From: Paenarthrobacter ureafaciens
GTDB taxonomy: Bacteria > Actinomycetota > Actinomycetes > Actinomycetales > Micrococcaceae
Assembly (NCBI RefSeq): GCF_004028095.1
Contig: NZ_SBHM01000007.1
Coordinates: 124,001-188,000, forward strand
Reading direction: 5' to 3'
Length of the DNA stretch: 64,000 nt
A program made the position numbers and the translations under genes. Below the pieces are notes generated by a model, which was given only the letters and a program-made list of their open reading frames with translations, was not told the DNA's origin and made no database searches. Positions 17,121-26,719 of the stretch are shown here, piece after piece. The number at the start of each line of letters is the position of its first letter. The stretch's first letter is position 1.

Positions 17121-17158
17121 AGAGAGGGCCGGGAATCAGCTGATTCCCGGCCCTCTCT
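17121..17158. terminator. Perfect-palindrome terminator between glnR and tRNA-like element
   Basis: A 38-base perfect palindrome (19 bp per arm) centred at 17139/17140, lying 27 bases after the glnR stop and 12 bases beyond the 3' end of the minus-strand tRNA-like element. It can end transcription from both sides. Confidence 0.88.
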
Positions 17159-17169
17159 GTGTGCTGTTG

Positions 17170-17266
17170 TGGAGGACATACGGGTCGAACGTATCGAAGC
17201 CACCCCACTGGTGGGTCCCCCTCGTATCCGGCTTTCAAAGCCGAACGAGTTACCTAAGCTACCCCC
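17170..17266 (-). ncRNA. tRNA-like element, anticodon loop UGA (Ser-like), non-canonical
   Basis: The minus strand carries a convincing T-arm (5-bp stem ATACG/CGTAT, loop TTCGACC, 17178-17194), a 3' strand GTCCTCC with discriminator A, and an anticodon arm TCGGC-TTTGAAA-GCCGG (17228-17244, anticodon TGA). However, the 5' acceptor GGGGGTA pairs only over five positions, no D-stem forms, and the anticodon stem is prolonged by CTCGT/ACGAG (17245-17249 with 17221-17225). A 5-bp variable-type arm CCACC/GGTGG is present. It could be a decayed or unorthodox tRNA-Ser, or another structured RNA. A terminator hairpin follows. Confidence 0.5.
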
Positions 17267-17320
17267 GATTGGCGGACACTTCAAATCGCACGGTCCCGCC
17301 TTGGCGTATAGCCTTGCATC

Positions 17321-18292
17321 ATGAGTCACGCGCACCCTGAGAACTGGCCTGTACTGTTCGTTGACGGCGCTTTGGATGCCGAGCTGTTTAAGGATTTCAG
17401 CACCTTGGGTGCTGCTGCTGCCGAGTCGGATGGAAATCCGCCGCTCTCCGAACAGACGCTGGTGACACTGCGCGGCTCCGACGGCGGTGTACACCGGGTG
17501 CTGTCCCTGGCGCTCTACGCCCCCGACGAGGACTCGGACCCTGCCACCGCCGAAGACCTGGCCGGGATCGCCGTCGTCATTGAATCGCCGGACGGTACCG
17601 GAGTGCTGGAACTGGCCGTCCACCCTAGCTACCGCAACCGCGGCGTCGCGGGACGGTTGTTGGCTGCCTTGCAGGAGAAGCGTGGATTCGACGGGTTGAC
17701 GGCTTGGTCGCATGGCAACCATGAGGCCGCTGCCGAACTTGCCTCCCGGTTTGGCTACGGTCCGGTCCGCGAACTGCGGAAGATGCGCTTGATGTCATCT
17801 TCGTCTTCGCTGCCCGACGCCGCCCTGCCGCCCGGCGTCACCCTGCGCGCCTTTGTGCCGGGCCAGGACGAGCAAGCCTGGCTGGCCGCCAACCGGGCCG
17901 CCTTCGCCCACCACCCGGAGCAGGGCTCCATGACCCTGGCCGATCTGAAGGCCAGGGAGGAAGAGGCCTGGTTCGATCCCGAAGGCTTCCTCCTGGCGGT
18001 CGACGCCGACGGCACGTTGCTGGGTTACCACTGGACCAAGGTGCACCCGAAGCAAGGTCCCCATCCGGCCATCGGCGAAGTGTACGTGGTGGGGGTGACG
18101 CCGGACGCGCAGGGTTCGGGCTTGGGCAAGGCCCTGACTGTAGCCGGCATCCGGCACCTGCAGGAGAAGGGCCTCCACGCTGTCATGCTGTACGTCGACG
18201 CTGACAATGAGGCCGCTGTGGCCCTCTACCGGAAACTTGGCTTCGTCCGGTGGGACACCGACGTCATGTACGGGCCTTTGCCCGGTAATTAG
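17321..18292 (+). CDS. mshD: Mycothiol synthase
   Basis: Acetylates the cysteine amine of Cys-GlcN-Ins using acetyl-CoA, the last step of mycothiol synthesis. The 323-residue protein has two tandem GNAT domains. The N-terminal one is degenerate (LELAVHPSYRNRGVAGRLLAAL); the C-terminal active one carries VVGVTPDAQGSGLGKALTVAG and the MshD-typical IGEVYVVG and LYVDADNEAAVALYRKLGF. TAGCCT at 17309-17314 lies six bases before the ATG without a ribosome site, pointing to a leaderless message. Its place just upstream of ppk is common in actinobacteria. Confidence 0.95.
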   Translation: MSHAHPENWPVLFVDGALDAELFKDFSTLGAAAAESDGNPPLSEQTLVTLRGSDGGVHRVLSLALYAPDEDSDPATAEDLAGIAVVIESPDGTGVLELAVHPSYRNRGVAGRLLAALQEKRGFDGLTAWSHGNHEAAAELASRFGYGPVRELRKMRLMSSSSSLPDAALPPGVTLRAFVPGQDEQAWLAANRAAFAHHPEQGSMTLADLKAREEEAWFDPEGFLLAVDADGTLLGYHWTKVHPKQGPHPAIGEVYVVGVTPDAQGSGLGKALTVAGIRHLQEKGLHAVMLYVDADNEAAVALYRKLGFVRWDTDVMYGPLPGN

Positions 18293-18396
18293 CCTGTGCG
18301 GTCCGGACACGGGACCGGGCATGGACATCTTGGAATCGGGTCGCCCAATTGCTTGTAATGTGGGAGGAAACCCAGTCCTGAGCTTAGGAGAAACCC

Positions 18397-20646
18397 ATGC
18401 AGCCGGACCCCGTCGGTACCGCCGGACCTACCTCCAAGGGCGCAACGCTGCCCGCGCGCTTCGGCTCATCCGAGGTGCCCGCGTCCCGGGCCACGCAGGA
18501 CCGGATAGACATCCCCGAGTTTGCGCCCAACCTGGAACCGGAGGGTGATATTTCGCCGGACCGGTTCCTGGACCGCGAGCTCAGCTGGCTGGCTTTCAAC
18601 TCCCGCGTTCTGGAGTTGGCTGAGGATCCCGATCTTTACCTCCTGGAGCGCGTCAACTTCCTCTCCATTTTTGCTTCCAACCTTGACGAGTTCTTCATGG
18701 TCCGGGTGGCCGGCCTCAAGCGCCGTATCGCCACCGGCCTGGCCGTCCCCTCCCCTGCCGGGTTGAGCCCGATTGAGGTACTGGAACAGATCGGCGAGGA
18801 AGCCCACAAACTGCAGGAACGGCATGCCCGGGTATTTGCCGAGCAGATCCGTCCGGCTTTGGCCTTCGAGCACATCCACGTCATGCACTGGAACGAACTC
18901 GACGAGGAGGCGCGCCACCGCCTCAGCGCCCTGTTCCAGGAGAAGGTCTTCCCCATCCTCACGCCGCTCGCAGTGGACCCGGCGCACCCGTTCCCCTACA
19001 TCTCCGGCCTGTCCCTGAACCTGGCGGTGATCGTCAGCAACCCGATCAGCGACAAAGAGCTGTTCGCCCGCGTGAAGGTTCCGGACCAGCTGCCGCGGCT
19101 GATCTCCGTGGATGGTCCCCGCGCCGGCGCCATCCCGGGCAGGGTGGCCCGGTTCATCGCCCTCGAAGAACTGATCGCCGTCCACTTGGACACGCTCTTC
19201 CCGGGCATGGAAGTTTTGGAGCACCACACCTTCCGCGTCACCCGCAACGAGGACGTCGAGGTGGAAGAGGACGACGCCGAGAACCTCCTGCAGGCGCTGG
19301 AGAAGGAACTCCTGCGCCGCCGGTTCGGTCCGCCCGTCCGGTTGGAAGTCACCACCGATATCAACCCGAACGTCAGGGCCTTGCTGGTCCGCGAGCTTGG
19401 CGTGGACGAGTCCGAGGTCTACTCGGTACCCGCTCCGCTGGACCTTCGCGGGCTTTCCGTCATCGCTGGCATTGACCGCCCGGATCTGCACTACCCCAAG
19501 CACGTGCCGCACACCTCGCGGTACCTCAACGAATCGGAGACGTCCAAGGCGGCCAACGTCTTTGCTGCCATGAGGCGGCGGGACATCCTGCTCCACCACC
19601 CGTACGACTCCTTCTCCACCTCGGTCCAGGCCTTCCTCGAGCAAGCCGCCGCGGACCCGAAGGTCCAGGCGATCAAGCAGACGCTGTACCGCACCTCCGG
19701 CGATTCCCCGATCGTGGATGCCTTGATCGACGCCGCCGAAGCGGGCAAGCAGGTCCTGGCCCTGGTGGAGATCAAGGCCCGCTTCGACGAACAGGCCAAC
19801 ATCTCCTGGGCCCGCAAGCTGGAGCAGGCCGGCGTCCACGTGGTGTACGGCATCGTGGGCCTGAAGACCCACTGCAAGCTGTCACTGGTGGTGCGGCAGG
19901 AAGTGGACGGCCTCCGCAGGTACTGCCACATCGGTACCGGCAACTACCATCCCAGGACGGCGCGCTACTACGAGGACCTCGGCCTGCTGACCTCAAACGA
20001 ACAAGTGGGCGAGGACCTCTCCAAGCTGTTCAACCAGCTCTCCGGATACGCCCCCAAGTCCACGTTCAAGCGGCTGCTCGTTGCGCCGCGCTCAGTGCGT
20101 TCAGGACTGATTGACCGGATCGAAACAGAAATCCGCAATGCGCGCAACGGTGTGGCCGCACGTGTCCAGATCAAGGTCAACTCGATGGTGGACGAAGCCA
20201 TCATCGATGCCCTGTACCGCGCATCCCAGGCCGGAGTGAAGGTGGACGTCGTGGTGCGCGGCATCTGCTCCCTGCGGCCGGGTGTGCCCGGCCTCAGCGA
20301 AAACATCACGGTGCGCTCCATCCTGGGACGGTTCCTTGAGCACTCCCGGGTGTTCGCCTTCGCCAACGGTGGAGAACCCGTGGTGTACATCGGCTCTGCC
20401 GACATGATGCACCGCAACCTGGACCGCCGGGTTGAGGCACTGGTCCAGTTGGCCAGCCGGGAGGACGTGAACACGGTCCTTGACTTGATGCGCCGCTACA
20501 TGGACGACTCCACCGCCAGTTGGCACTTGGATAATGAAGGTCATTGGACCCGGCATCACCTTGATGAGAAGGGCGAGCCCCTCCTGGATATGCAGTCCTG
20601 GCTCTTGGCCTCCCGCTCCCGCCAGCGGGCAGCAGCACGGCGGTAA
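18397..20646 (+). CDS. ppk: Polyphosphate kinase 1
   Basis: Reversible synthesis of polyphosphate from ATP. All four PPK1 domains are present in 749 residues: N-terminal ([20 protein letters not shown]), head ([15 protein letters not shown]), and two phospholipase-D-like C-terminal domains. The phospho-enzyme histidine is His492 in [15 protein letters not shown], followed by [22 protein letters not shown]; the second motif is [20 protein letters not shown]. It is closely followed by the mutT1-like gene (8-base gap), probably one operon. About 60 N-terminal residues are a poorly conserved extension. Confidence 0.97.
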   Translation: MQPDPVGTAGPTSKGATLPARFGSSEVPASRATQDRIDIPEFAPNLEPEGDISPDRFLDRELSWLAFNSRVLELAEDPDLYLLERVNFLSIFASNLDEFFMVRVAGLKRRIATGLAVPSPAGLSPIEVLEQIGEEAHKLQERHARVFAEQIRPALAFEHIHVMHWNELDEEARHRLSALFQEKVFPILTPLAVDPAHPFPYISGLSLNLAVIVSNPISDKELFARVKVPDQLPRLISVDGPRAGAIPGRVARFIALEELIAVHLDTLFPGMEVLEHHTFRVTRNEDVEVEEDDAENLLQALEKELLRRRFGPPVRLEVTTDINPNVRALLVRELGVDESEVYSVPAPLDLRGLSVIAGIDRPDLHYPKHVPHTSRYLNESETSKAANVFAAMRRRDILLHHPYDSFSTSVQAFLEQAAADPKVQAIKQTLYRTSGDSPIVDALIDAAEAGKQVLALVEIKARFDEQANISWARKLEQAGVHVVYGIVGLKTHCKLSLVVRQEVDGLRRYCHIGTGNYHPRTARYYEDLGLLTSNEQVGEDLSKLFNQLSGYAPKSTFKRLLVAPRSVRSGLIDRIETEIRNARNGVAARVQIKVNSMVDEAIIDALYRASQAGVKVDVVVRGICSLRPGVPGLSENITVRSILGRFLEHSRVFAFANGGEPVVYIGSADMMHRNLDRRVEALVQLASREDVNTVLDLMRRYMDDSTASWHLDNEGHWTRHHLDEKGEPLLDMQSWLLASRSRQRAAARR

Positions 20647-20654
20647 GGAACAAC

Positions 20655-21623
20655 TTGAACAGCGACACACCTGTGGCCGACCAGACCGACCACCCGGGAG
20701 AACCCGTGGCCGTCGTCGCGGCTGGCGCGATCCCGTGGCGCATCAAGAAAGGCGCCTTGGAGGTGCTGCTCATCCACCGGCCGCGGTACGACGATTGGTC
20801 CTGGCCCAAGGGCAAGATCGACGACGGCGAGACGGTTCCCGAGTGTGCGGTCCGGGAGGTCCGGGAAGAGATCGGGCTCGAGGCAACGCTTGGAATCCCC
20901 TTGCCGCCCATTCATTACCACGTCAACGCTGGCCTCAAAGTGGTGCACTACTGGGCCATGCGGGTCAACGGTGAGCAGCTCCGGCCCGACGGCAAAGAGG
21001 TGGACAGCGTCATGTGGTGCGCGCCGGACAGGGCCGCCAAATACCTGAGCAACCCCTCTGACGTGGCACCCTTGGAGTATCTGGAGAAGGCCCATACCAG
21101 GGGCGAACTGGACACATGGCCATTGGTCCTGGTCCGGCACGCCAAAGCCAAACCGAGGTCTTCCTGGACCAAGGCCGAAGGCGACCGCCCCTTGGCAGCC
21201 ACCGGGAAACGGCAAGCAGTGGCTGTGCAACGGCTCCTGCAGGGGTGGAAGCCGCAGCGCGTCGTGACCAGCCCATGGGTGCGATGCGTGGCAACGATTG
21301 CCCCGTATGCCAAAGCGAGCAAAGCCAAGGTGAAGCTCGTGGAGGCGCTGACGGAGCACAACCACGAACGCTCGCCCAAGAAGACGGCTGCCGCCGTGGA
21401 GGCCCTGTTCGACAAGCAAGTGCCCGTGGCCCTGTGCACGCACCGTCCCGCCTTGCCGACCGTACTCAAGCAATTGGGCCGACACATGGGCGATGATCTG
21501 CGCAGCAGGCTCCCCGGCGCGGACCCGTACCTCTCGCCCGGGGAGGTCATCGTCTGCCATGTGGCCCGTGGCAGCGAGCGCAAGGTGGTCTCCGTGGAGC
21601 AATTCAAGCCGTTCGACGACTAG
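20655..21623 (+). CDS. mutT1: Nudix hydrolase fused to histidine phosphatase (MutT1-like)
   Basis: A 322-residue two-domain protein. The N-terminal Nudix domain has a complete box GKIDDGETVPECAVREVREEIGL (x-E-x7-R-E-x2-E-E-x-G). The C-terminal SixA/phosphoglycerate-mutase-like domain opens with LVLVRHAKAKPRSSW, the RHG-type motif with Ala for Gly. This architecture matches mycobacterial MutT1, which hydrolyses 8-oxo-GTP/dGTP and dinucleoside polyphosphates. TTG start with AAGGA upstream, eight bases after ppk. Confidence 0.9.
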   Translation: MNSDTPVADQTDHPGEPVAVVAAGAIPWRIKKGALEVLLIHRPRYDDWSWPKGKIDDGETVPECAVREVREEIGLEATLGIPLPPIHYHVNAGLKVVHYWAMRVNGEQLRPDGKEVDSVMWCAPDRAAKYLSNPSDVAPLEYLEKAHTRGELDTWPLVLVRHAKAKPRSSWTKAEGDRPLAATGKRQAVAVQRLLQGWKPQRVVTSPWVRCVATIAPYAKASKAKVKLVEALTEHNHERSPKKTAAAVEALFDKQVPVALCTHRPALPTVLKQLGRHMGDDLRSRLPGADPYLSPGEVIVCHVARGSERKVVSVEQFKPFDD

Positions 21624-21629
21624 ACCGGG

Positions 21630-21670
21630 TTGACCCCACCAACTTTGTATCAAATACTTGACACAAAGTT
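21630..21670 (+). promoter_or_regulatory. Promoter with GntR-type operator
   Basis: TTGACC (21630-21635) and AATACT (21653-21658) are spaced 17 bases. The -10 sits within an inverted repeat AACTTTGT-N14-ACAAAGTT (21641-21670). This is the expected layout for repression by the GntR/YtrA-type protein encoded at the end of the following gene pair. Confidence 0.65.
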
Positions 21671-21694
21671 AGAAGACTTTGGGGGGTCTCATCT

Positions 21695-23341
21695 GTGTTG
21701 TCCTTTAATCTGCCGCCGCTGGTCTTGCTGGGCCCGTTGATAGGCGCGGTCCTCGTTTACCTCTTTCTCCGTGTTCAGGTGTGGTCCGCACCTGATGCGA
21801 AATCCGTGGAGTCGCACGGCCTCTGGGTGGGCATTATCGGTTGGATGGCCAGCTCGTTGCAGGCCGCCATGAACACGGGGATCCTCAAGGCAAACCCGTC
21901 CGTACCGGGCGCGCCGGTTACGCCTGAGCAGATCTTCCCCGCCCTCGCGTGGCCGGTGGTTGCCGCCCTGGCCGTGCACGCGCTCGGTCAGTGGAGCTAC
22001 CCCGCACCCAAGGCGCCCCGCAGGTATGCCGAACTTACGGTCCGCAGGATCCGCGACTTCCTTCCCCGCAGGCTGGCATGGTGGACGGCAGGGATCTTTG
22101 GCTATGCGGCCGTGGCCATCATCCGGGTTGGCTCACTGCCCGCCTACGACCCTGTGCTTCCAACTTCTGCGCCCCCACAGGGACCGGAGTACAACGGCTA
22201 TGCGGGGCAGGGCCAGGATGGCAGGATCCCGGGATGTGAACTCTCCGCGTGGCTTGGTGGCTCCCTGCTGGTCCTGGCGATCGGGACCTGGTTGTGCCTG
22301 ATGTTGATCGCGCATCGACGCCAACTGGAAGCACTCGACACCAACGACAACCGGGTCCTCCGGTCCATTGCCGCAAACAGGTTGCTCCGGACCGTGGCCA
22401 CCATTGCTGCGGGCCTCGCAGCAATCGCCGGGAACTTCGCGTCCCTCCCCCAACCCGGCACCACGTGGCAGTCGTCGTGGTTCAACCTGCTGGGGCTCGC
22501 CAACATCATTGTTCTTTTGGTCATGTGGTGGTGGAAGGTCCCCGTTCTCTCCTCGCTACAAGCGGATCGAAAGACCACCAGTGCAGCCTCGCTCCGCTCC
22601 GACCCGGGAACACCCGGCGCAGCCCGGATCAGCGTCTCCCTGGGACCCGTGGTGGGAATTGCCGGTATCTTGCCGCTGATAAGCATGGTCATCTGGGCCG
22701 GTTATATTCCGGCAACGGGCGGACGGCCGCTGATCTTGCCGGTTCTCGTGGCCGTCATGGCTACCTCTGTGTTGCTGGTCATCATCGGCGGTGAACTCCT
22801 GACCGCCCGAAACTATGGCAACTCGCAAGCGCCCGGGAATTGGCCGCAACGGGCTCTTTCCCGCGGCTTGCTCGCCTTCGCAGTGGTGGCCGCAGCCCTA
22901 TGGACTGTCGCCGTCATCCTGACAGGCATCGGGCAGGCTTTGGTGAACGGTGCAGCGACGTGGCCCATGGATCTATTGATCGCAGTTGGGGTCAGCGCAG
23001 TCGGCGCAGCTGCCATCCTCACCGCCCGGTTTCGCCGCCGTATCTCCGGGGACATGGCCGAGCACGGACTGGACTCCGCACTGCGGGCCATCGCGATGTA
23101 CCGCATCGTCCGCACACTGGCGGCCTTCTTCCTCGCGGAAGCCGGAGCTGTTCTGCTGACCAACCCGGAAGCATGGGGCACCCTGATTCCCTGGTCCGAC
23201 AACATCGCCCCCGGCCCCAGTATGTTGATCGGCGCACTCCTGGCTGCCACTGCCGTGGTTACCGCCGTTACGCCCGTCCGGAGCCTGTTGGGCAGGATCC
23301 CCAGGAACAACGACGACAAACAAAGCCAGCCCACGTCGTGA
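21695..23341 (+). CDS. Large multi-span membrane protein, unknown, paired with a GntR regulator
   Basis: A 548-residue integral membrane protein with about 12 helices and no soluble domain beyond loops. I do not recognise a characterised family; the first segment (LPPLVLLGPLIGAVLVYLFLRVQ) and the repeated helix-loop pattern RTVATIAAGLAAIAG / RTLAAFFLAEAGAVLL suggest internal duplication. Start is GTG with a GGGGGG ribosome site. Its stop overlaps the GTG of the GntR gene (GTGA), and an operator lies at its promoter, so it is the regulator's probable target. Small GntR/YtrA regulators often control exporters for envelope-active compounds. Confidence 0.8.
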   Translation: MLSFNLPPLVLLGPLIGAVLVYLFLRVQVWSAPDAKSVESHGLWVGIIGWMASSLQAAMNTGILKANPSVPGAPVTPEQIFPALAWPVVAALAVHALGQWSYPAPKAPRRYAELTVRRIRDFLPRRLAWWTAGIFGYAAVAIIRVGSLPAYDPVLPTSAPPQGPEYNGYAGQGQDGRIPGCELSAWLGGSLLVLAIGTWLCLMLIAHRRQLEALDTNDNRVLRSIAANRLLRTVATIAAGLAAIAGNFASLPQPGTTWQSSWFNLLGLANIIVLLVMWWWKVPVLSSLQADRKTTSAASLRSDPGTPGAARISVSLGPVVGIAGILPLISMVIWAGYIPATGGRPLILPVLVAVMATSVLLVIIGGELLTARNYGNSQAPGNWPQRALSRGLLAFAVVAAALWTVAVILTGIGQALVNGAATWPMDLLIAVGVSAVGAAAILTARFRRRISGDMAEHGLDSALRAIAMYRIVRTLAAFFLAEAGAVLLTNPEAWGTLIPWSDNIAPGPSMLIGALLAATAVVTAVTPVRSLLGRIPRNNDDKQSQPTS

Positions 23342-23730
23342 CGGCCGCCATCAGGCTGGATTTGGACGATCCGGTCCCTCCCTATGAACAGATCCGCCGG
23401 CAACTCCGCTCCTCGATAACCGTCGGAGCCCTTGAACCCGGCAGCCGGCTGCCAACAGTCCGCAGCCTGGCCGCGGACCTTGGGATCGCCGCCGGGACGG
23501 TCGCGCGCGCCTACAAGGAACTGGAGCGGTCAGGCCTGATTGAATCACGACGGCGGAACGGAACCATCGTCGTCGGACCCCCTCGGGCCACGCCCGGCCA
23601 GCCGGGTGGAGAACCGGCGGTGATGGCCGCCGTCGACGGCTTGATCCACGTGGCCAGGGAGGCTGGCGTGAGCGATTCAACGCTCGTCGACCTGCTGCGG
23701 GGACGGCTTGCCAGTAAGCTTGATCCGTGA
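23338..23730 (+). CDS. GntR-family (YtrA-type) regulator
   Basis: A 130-residue DNA-binding protein. The winged helix at about 10-75 is canonical Gnt[59 protein letters not shown]. The remaining 45 residues form a short helical tail with no effector domain, which is the YtrA subfamily pattern. It starts with GTG overlapping the upstream stop and its own stop overlaps the thyA start (GTGA), so it is co-expressed with both neighbours. Confidence 0.92.
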   Translation: MTAAIRLDLDDPVPPYEQIRRQLRSSITVGALEPGSRLPTVRSLAADLGIAAGTVARAYKELERSGLIESRRRNGTIVVGPPRATPGQPGGEPAVMAAVDGLIHVAREAGVSDSTLVDLLRGRLASKLDP

Positions 23731-24530
23731 GCATTCCCACCCCTTATGAAGACCTTCTGCGCGATGTCATGGCCAATGGCACGCACAAATCGGACCGCAC
23801 CGGGACGGGGACGCGGAGCGTGTTCGGGCGCCAGTTGCGCTTCGACCTGGCCACAAGCTTCCCGCTGATCACCACCAAGAGGGTGCACTTCAAGTCCGTG
23901 GCAGTGGAGCTCCTGTGGTTCCTTCGCGGAGACTCCAACGTGAAGTGGATGCAGGACCAGGGCGTCACCATCTGGGATGAGTGGGCAGACGCCGACGGTG
24001 AGCTCGGACCGGTGTACGGCGTCCAGTGGCGCAGTTGGCCTACACCCGACGGCGGGCACATTGACCAGATTTCCGAGGTCATGAAGAGCCTGCACAACAA
24101 CCCGGATTCCCGCAGGCACATCGTGTCGGCATGGAACGTTTCCGAGCTCAAGGACATGGCCCTGCCTCCGTGCCACGCGTTCTTCCAGTTCTACGTTGCT
24201 GACGGCAAGTTGTCCTGCCAGCTGTACCAGCGTTCGGCGGACACCTTCCTGGGAGTGCCCTTCAACATTGCTTCGTACGCGCTGCTCACTCGAATGGTGG
24301 CCCAGCAGCTAGATCTGGAACCCGGCGAGTTCATCTGGACCGGCGGCGACGTCCACGTTTATGACAACCACGTGGACCAGGTGGCCGAGCAGCTCAGCCG
24401 GGAGCCGTACGCCTACCCGCAGCTGAAGATCCTGCGCAAGCCCGACTCCATCTTCGACTACACCCTTGAGGACTTCGAGGTTGTCGACTACCGCCACCAC
24501 CCCACTATCAAGGCACCGATCGCCGTATGA
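23727..24530 (+). CDS. thyA: Thymidylate synthase
   Basis: Converts dUMP to dTMP with methylenetetrahydrofolate. The 267-residue enzyme has the substrate-binding [19 protein letters not shown], the catalytic Cys149 in [14 protein letters not shown], and the dUMP-binding [20 protein letters not shown]. Starts at GTG overlapping the GntR stop, and its stop overlaps the DHFR start, so it forms a folate/thymidylate pair with the next gene. Confidence 0.98.
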   Translation: MSIPTPYEDLLRDVMANGTHKSDRTGTGTRSVFGRQLRFDLATSFPLITTKRVHFKSVAVELLWFLRGDSNVKWMQDQGVTIWDEWADADGELGPVYGVQWRSWPTPDGGHIDQISEVMKSLHNNPDSRRHIVSAWNVSELKDMALPPCHAFFQFYVADGKLSCQLYQRSADTFLGVPFNIASYALLTRMVAQQLDLEPGEFIWTGGDVHVYDNHVDQVAEQLSREPYAYPQLKILRKPDSIFDYTLEDFEVVDYRHHPTIKAPIAV

Positions 24531-25126
24531 GCACTCCCTCCGAAGAGACCAACGCGCAACTTCCCGGCCTCATTTTCACCCGGGAAACTGCAGCATCCAT
24601 GACCGGGATCGGCATGATCTGGGCACAGACCAAAGCCGGCGTCATCGGCAAGGACGGCAGTATGCCGTGGCACTTGCCCGAGGACCTCAAGCACTTCAGC
24701 CAACTGACAACGGGGCACCCCGTGATCATGGGCCGGAAGACCTGGGAGTCCTTCCCGGACAAGTACCGGCCGCTGCCCGGGCGCACCAACATCGTGGTGA
24801 CCCGCAACCAGGACTGGGCCTCGACGCCCGGGGCGGAAGGCGCCGTCGTGGCTTCCTCCCTGGACGCAGCCCTGCTTGAGTCCCAGTTCGCGCCGGGTGG
24901 CCAGAAGGTCTGGATCATCGGCGGCGGGGAAATTTTCGAACAATCGATGGGCATCGCCAACCTTGCGGTCATCACCATCATTGACGCCGAACTCGAAGGC
25001 GACACCTTCGCCCCCGAACTTGGCGAGGACTGGACGTTCGACTCCGTAGCCCCTCACGAGGATTGGTACACGGCGAAAAACGGCACCAAATACCGGTTCA
25101 CGTCGTGGCGCCGGACCGAAAGCTAG
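24527..25126 (+). CDS. folA: Dihydrofolate reductase
   Basis: NADPH-dependent reduction of dihydrofolate, recycling the product of ThyA. Landmarks are [51 protein letters not shown] and [10 protein letters not shown]. The 199-residue form includes a 24-residue N-terminal extension; an internal ATG ([10 protein letters not shown], 24599) would give the usual length, but the ATGA overlap with thyA supports 24527. Confidence 0.95.
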   Translation: MSTPSEETNAQLPGLIFTRETAASMTGIGMIWAQTKAGVIGKDGSMPWHLPEDLKHFSQLTTGHPVIMGRKTWESFPDKYRPLPGRTNIVVTRNQDWASTPGAEGAVVASSLDAALLESQFAPGGQKVWIIGGGEIFEQSMGIANLAVITIIDAELEGDTFAPELGEDWTFDSVAPHEDWYTAKNGTKYRFTSWRRTES

Positions 25127-25136
25127 GAACCGGATC

Positions 25137-25382
25137 ATGCAGGCAATACTCAAGAAACCTGAAACCCTCTTCGTCCTGGGGTACATGCTGTTGCCCCTCC
25201 TTGCGCTGCTGTCAGCGATCGTTGGGCTGACCATGATCCTGGGCGGCAACAAGATCGCCGGAATCATCGTCCTGGTGGTGGTGACCCAGGTCTTCGCCTT
25301 CGGTGCGTTCTTCGCCCTTCGCGCGCGCAAAGCTGCCCTCGCGGAGGGTAACGGCCTGCAGGATTACGACGCCGGACGCTAG
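25137..25382 (+). CDS. Small two-span membrane protein
   Basis: An 81-residue protein with two membrane helices (FVLGYMLLPLLALLSAIVGL and IAGIIVLVVVTQVFAFGAFF) and a basic, then acidic C-terminus. It follows DHFR by ten bases and has AGGAAC upstream, so it likely belongs to the thyA-folA operon. No family assigned. Confidence 0.72.
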   Translation: MQAILKKPETLFVLGYMLLPLLALLSAIVGLTMILGGNKIAGIIVLVVVTQVFAFGAFFALRARKAALAEGNGLQDYDAGR

Positions 25383-25487
25383 CACCGCCGCCGGCCCGCC
25401 CGGCGCCGTCCCTGGGTCCGCCGTCGTACGTTGTGCGGGTGATGTAACCAACAGCGTCAGGCGGCGTCGAAAGTTTAGACTGGTTCA

Positions 25488-26630
25488 ATGACTACAGCAG
25501 CTAATCCGTCCGTAGGACTGGTCGGTTGGCGTGGCATGGTCGGCTCCGTCCTGATGCACCGCATGCAGGAAGAGAACGACTTCGCCAACATCAACCCGGT
25601 ATTTTTCTCCACCTCGAACGCAGGAGGTGCCGCCCCGTCGTTCGCTGATGGGGCCGGCAAGCTCGAGGATGCGTTCGATATTGAGACGCTTGCCAAGCTG
25701 CCGATTATTGTCACCGCACAGGGCGGCGACTACACCAAGCAGGTCCACGGCGAACTCCGCAGACGTGGCTGGGACGGCCTCTGGATCGACGCCGCCTCCA
25801 CCCTCCGCATGAACGACGATTCGATCATCGTGCTGGATCCGATCAACCGCGACGTCATCGATGCCGGGCTCTCCGGCGGCGTGAAGGACTTCATCGGCGG
25901 CAACTGCACGGTTTCCTGCATGCTGATGGGCCTCGGCGGGCTGTTCAAGAACAACCTCGTGGAGTGGGGTACGTCCATGACGTACCAGGCCGCTTCCGGT
26001 GGCGGCGCCCGCCACATGCGCGAGCTCCTGAACCAGTTCGGCACGCTCAACAACGAGGTCAGCAGCGAACTCGAGGACCCCGCTTCCGCCATCCTTGAGA
26101 TCGACCGCAAGGTCCTGGCTACCCAGCGCACCGGCGTTGACGCCACCCAGTTCGGTGTCCCGCTGGCCGGCTCCCTGATTCCATGGATTGATGCCGACCT
26201 CGGCAACGGCCAGTCCAAGGAAGAATGGAAGGCCGGCGTCGAGACCAACAAGATCCTCGGTACCGGCAAGGGCACCGCAGGCAAGGAGCACATCGCCATG
26301 GACGGGCTGTGTGTCCGCATTGGTGCGATGCGTTCGCACTCGCAGGCCCTGACCCTCAAGCTCCGCGAGGACCTGTCCGTCACGGAGATCGAGAACCTCC
26401 TGGCCAAGGACAACGAGTGGGCCAAGGTTGTGCCCAACACCAAGGAAGCCTCCATGGCCGAGCTGACCCCCGTGGCAGCGTCCGGCACGCTGGACATCCC
26501 GGTTGGCCGTATCCGCAAGCTCGAAATGGGCCCGGAATACATCAGCGCCTTCACCGTGGGCGACCAGCTCCTGTGGGGTGCGGCCGAACCGCTGCGCCGC
26601 ATGCTGAACATCGTGACGGGCAAGCTCTAG
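25488..26630 (+). CDS. asd: Aspartate-semialdehyde dehydrogenase (long, enterobacterial type)
   Basis: Reduces aspartyl phosphate to the semialdehyde for lysine, threonine, methionine and diaminopimelate. At 380 residues it belongs to the E. coli type: [35 protein letters not shown], catalytic Cys140 in [11 protein letters not shown], and the substrate motif near [16 protein letters not shown]. Most Gram-positive bacteria have a shorter form. TAGACT at 25476-25481 lies six bases before the ATG, so the mRNA appears leaderless. It ends at a strong hairpin. Confidence 0.96.
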   Translation: MTTAANPSVGLVGWRGMVGSVLMHRMQEENDFANINPVFFSTSNAGGAAPSFADGAGKLEDAFDIETLAKLPIIVTAQGGDYTKQVHGELRRRGWDGLWIDAASTLRMNDDSIIVLDPINRDVIDAGLSGGVKDFIGGNCTVSCMLMGLGGLFKNNLVEWGTSMTYQAASGGGARHMRELLNQFGTLNNEVSSELEDPASAILEIDRKVLATQRTGVDATQFGVPLAGSLIPWIDADLGNGQSKEEWKAGVETNKILGTGKGTAGKEHIAMDGLCVRIGAMRSHSQALTLKLREDLSVTEIENLLAKDNEWAKVVPNTKEASMAELTPVAASGTLDIPVGRIRKLEMGPEYISAFTVGDQLLWGAAEPLRRMLNIVTGKL

Positions 26631-26645
26631 GCTTTCCCGTTCCGG

Positions 26646-26687
26646 AACCCGCTTTTCCCTTGCTTCACGGCGAGGGAAGGGCGGGTT
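26646..26687 (+). terminator. Terminator after asd
   Basis: An 18-bp stem with some G-T pairs (26646-26663 with 26670-26687), six-base loop, then TTCCGTTT. Located 16 bases after the asd stop and facing the convergent glycosylase gene. Confidence 0.85.
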
Positions 26688-26719
26688 TTCCGTTTAAGGG
26701 AACCGGCGCGTACCCGGGG

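Noticed and set aside
17170..17266. tRNA-Sec on the plus strand (loop reads UCA there)
   Set aside because: The T-arm consensus GTTCGA and the 3' acceptor strand exist only on the minus strand, and no selenium genes are near.
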